A program made the translations under genes and the position numbers. From the NCBI RefSeq assembly GCF_024294805.1, contig NZ_JANCLU010000012.1, forward strand, positions 62,001 through 126,000: a stretch of 64,000 nucleotides of DNA, read 5' to 3'. The notes beneath the pieces are model-generated. The model ran no database searches, was not told where the DNA came from, and saw only the letters and a list, made by a program, of their open reading frames with translations. Source of the DNA: Alsobacter ponti (GTDB lineage Bacteria > Pseudomonadota > Alphaproteobacteria > Rhizobiales > Beijerinckiaceae). Positions 63,948-64,000 of the stretch are shown here, one piece after another (within the stretch, counting starts at the first letter, position 1; each line of letters opens with the position of its first letter).

Positions 63948-64000
63948 ATGCGTCCCGACATGTCCGCCCCCCGTCTTCTCACCCCCGGCCCGGCCCCGTC
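63948..64000 (+). CDS. Possible start of a divergent gene, truncated by the window
   Basis: An open frame begins at ATG 63948 (or in-frame ATG 63960) and runs off the end, reading MRPDMSAPRLLTPGPAP. The LLTPGPAP segment is reminiscent of fold-type I aminotransferases of the serine/alanine-glyoxylate group, but 17 codons are too few to be sure. It would be divergent from the M48 protease gene. Confidence 0.3.
   Translation, partial: MRPDMSAPRLLTPGPAP

Overview
The window is high-GC DNA with the gene content of an alphaproteobacterium, most probably of the order Hyphomicrobiales. The evidence is a phosphatidylcholine synthase of the bacterial Pcs type, an NDUFA12-type complex I accessory subunit, an OsmC and DUF2155 gene beside aat and accC-accB, a ScsC-like DsbA, and a single-chain class II ribonucleotide reductase. 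No rRNA, tRNA, insertion sequence or CRISPR array was seen. Genus cannot be fixed from this sequence alone.

Layout: 1-7217 holds a 3'-truncated SulP permease, a zinc-independent quinone oxidoreductase and a complete nucleoside-type (BMP family) ABC importer ending in a clear terminator. 7218-8640 is a lower-GC patch with a VapB45/VapC45-like toxin-antitoxin pair. 8830-15792 is ordinary chromosome: a UbiH-type monooxygenase, DUF2182, Pcs, two small hypotheticals, a methyltransferase, a Bcr/CflA exporter, a 40-aa membrane peptide and DUF808. 52650-64000 is again housekeeping: nrdJ with two NrdR boxes, NDUFA12, OsmC, DUF2155, aat, accC, accB, dsbA and an M48 protease.

The centre, 15974-52071, is one continuous type III secretion (injectisome) island of about 36 kb that looks complete: secretin, both inner-membrane rings, export gate (SctRSTUV), ATPase complex (SctKLNOQ), needle, rod and ruler (SctF, I, P), the Ysc-only pair SctX/SctY, gatekeeper SctW, tip protein, two translocators, several chaperones and at least two effector candidates. 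One effector is an ExoU-like patatin phospholipase with its own chaperone; the other has the spaced catalytic residues of a kinase. A 14-kb minus-strand operon runs from a Crp/Fnr regulator gene through needle, secretin, gatekeeper, ring, ATPase and export gate. The tip/SctX/SctY/translocator/SctV genes run on the plus strand. SctD, a YscG-like protein and a LuxR-type response regulator form a third unit, and a hybrid histidine kinase closes the island on the left.

The most unusual points are these. (1) A 16-bp dyad, TGTCACG-N2-CGKCACA, occurs six times, each time just upstream of an island transcription unit. It differs from the CRP half-site TGTGA at exactly the base pair that CRP Glu181 reads, and the island-encoded Crp/Fnr protein has Gly at that position. 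(2) The secretin has T2SS (GspD)-like C-terminal sequence and a lipobox. (3) The tip protein is 775 residues, more than twice the usual size, with five degenerate Trp/Phe repeats in front of the coiled-coil part. (4) SctD carries a C-terminal extension of about 300 residues. These are readings by eye; no database search was run.
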